IMG/VR virus record: IMGVR_UViG_3300033145_000693
Coordinates: 1 to 37,676 of that record
DNA length: 37,676 bases
Strand: one strand, 5' to 3'
DNA from: a virus
Shown: one piece after another, positions 37,528-37,676 of the stretch
Numbering within the stretch: position 1 is the stretch's first letter
Layout of the letters: each line of letters begins with the position of its first letter
The notes under the pieces: generated by a model
What the model was told of the DNA's origin: nothing
Seen by the model: the letters and a program-made list of their open reading frames with translations, nothing else
Databases searched by the model: none
Made by a program: the position numbers and the translations under genes

Positions 37528-37668
37528 CATCAAACCTTTGGCAATCGGGCGCGATCCAGATAAAAGACATCAAACCTGCGCGCGCGCTGCAAGGGCAGTG
37601 CAAACCCCCGTATTCCAGGCTATTCCGAGGTATTCCAGCGTGTTCCAGTCTCCACCAAACCTGATGGC
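37528..37668 (-). other. right phage end with transposase-binding-like sites R1-R3
   Basis: Read on the minus strand: R1 GCCATCAGGTTTGGTG (37653-37668), R2 CAGGTTTGATG (37568-37578) and R3 CAAAGGTTTGATG (37528-37540). R1 shares 13 bases with L1 and R3 shares 12 of 13 with L2. Site cores are 85 and 40 bp apart. The left end has its first TG 12 bases outside the CATCAGG of L1; the same distance here would lie two bases beyond the window, so the right end is at or just past the edge. Confidence 0.7.
37611..37650 (+). repeat. four tandem 10-bp iterons near the right end
   Basis: TATTCCAGGC (37611), TATTCCGAGG (37621), TATTCCAGCG (37631) and TGTTCCAGTC (37641) follow without gaps. Every unit keeps T-TTCC and the period is exactly 10 bp, about one helical turn. 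They fill the 85-bp space between R1 and R2. Candidate binding array for the transposase, a host bending protein or the packaging start. Confidence 0.65.
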
Positions 37669-37676
37669 AAGGCTGA

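Noticed and set aside
1-37676. CRISPR arrays, tRNA or rRNA genes
   Set aside because: None seen; the regular repeats found are start-associated elements and iterons, without spacers of even length.

Overview
The window holds what looks like a nearly complete transposable (Mu-type) prophage, with a few hundred bases of interrupted host gene on its left and the phage right end at, or within a few bases of, the window's right edge. Evidence for the Mu type is a DDE transposase plus an AAA+ partner ATPase, a GemA/Gp16-like protein, and a packaging and head block in the Mu order (DUF2730, small terminase, large terminase, DUF935 portal, gpI protease with nested scaffold, decoration protein, major capsid, gp36/gp37-like connectors). 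Related short sites in opposite orientation lie at both ends. A tape measure and tail-tube candidate are present but I see no tail sheath, so the particle is probably a siphovirus of the B3/D3112 kind rather than a myovirus like Mu. The Fn3-like and LamG surface proteins with N-terminal export signals resemble proteins of the PVC group (Kiritimatiellota, Verrucomicrobiota, Lentisphaerota, Planctomycetota). That host assignment is an inference only.

Layout. Positions 1 to about 205 are host DNA: the start-side part of a serine-acetyltransferase-like gene whose frame is cut by the phage end. Positions 206-252 carry the left-end transposase sites. Positions 273-25375 are one leftward block of tightly overlapping genes. 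Read from the centre they are: a ribbon-helix-helix regulator, two small Cys proteins, DUF2730, terminases, portal, a patatin phospholipase, gpI with nested scaffold, decoration protein, major capsid, a membrane-anchored protein flanked by strong hairpins, connectors, tail tube, three proteins with export signals (fibre-like, LamG, small), a minor head-like protein, gpG-like protein, tape measure, hub and two terminal genes. Positions 25376-25471 are a divergent control region with tandem 10-bp repeats and mirrored promoters. Positions 25472-32222 are the rightward early block: a second ribbon-helix-helix protein, an excisionase-like HTH protein, a DUF3102 protein, a transposase split over two genes, the ATPase, GemA and several unknown small genes.

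Positions 32233-36586 are an accessory island of very small genes, visibly richer in A+T over much of its length. Within it about a dozen start codons are preceded, 16-26 nt upstream, by a repeated CGACAGAA element, often extended to CCGTTTCCGACAGAA, with the ribosome binding site between element and start. This resembles in principle the start-associated sequences of cluster K mycobacteriophages and is the strongest candidate for something undescribed here. A Dam-type methyltransferase (36715-37491) and the right-end sites with four tandem 10-bp iterons close the window.

How it works together: the two RHH proteins probably hold the lysis-lysogeny decision at the shared operator. The split transposase and its ATPase then replicate the phage by transposition using the terminal sites, and the leftward block builds the particle. 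No endolysin could be recognised. The patatin in the head operon, the exported tail-region proteins, and the hairpin-flanked membrane protein are the main departures from a standard Mu-like phage.
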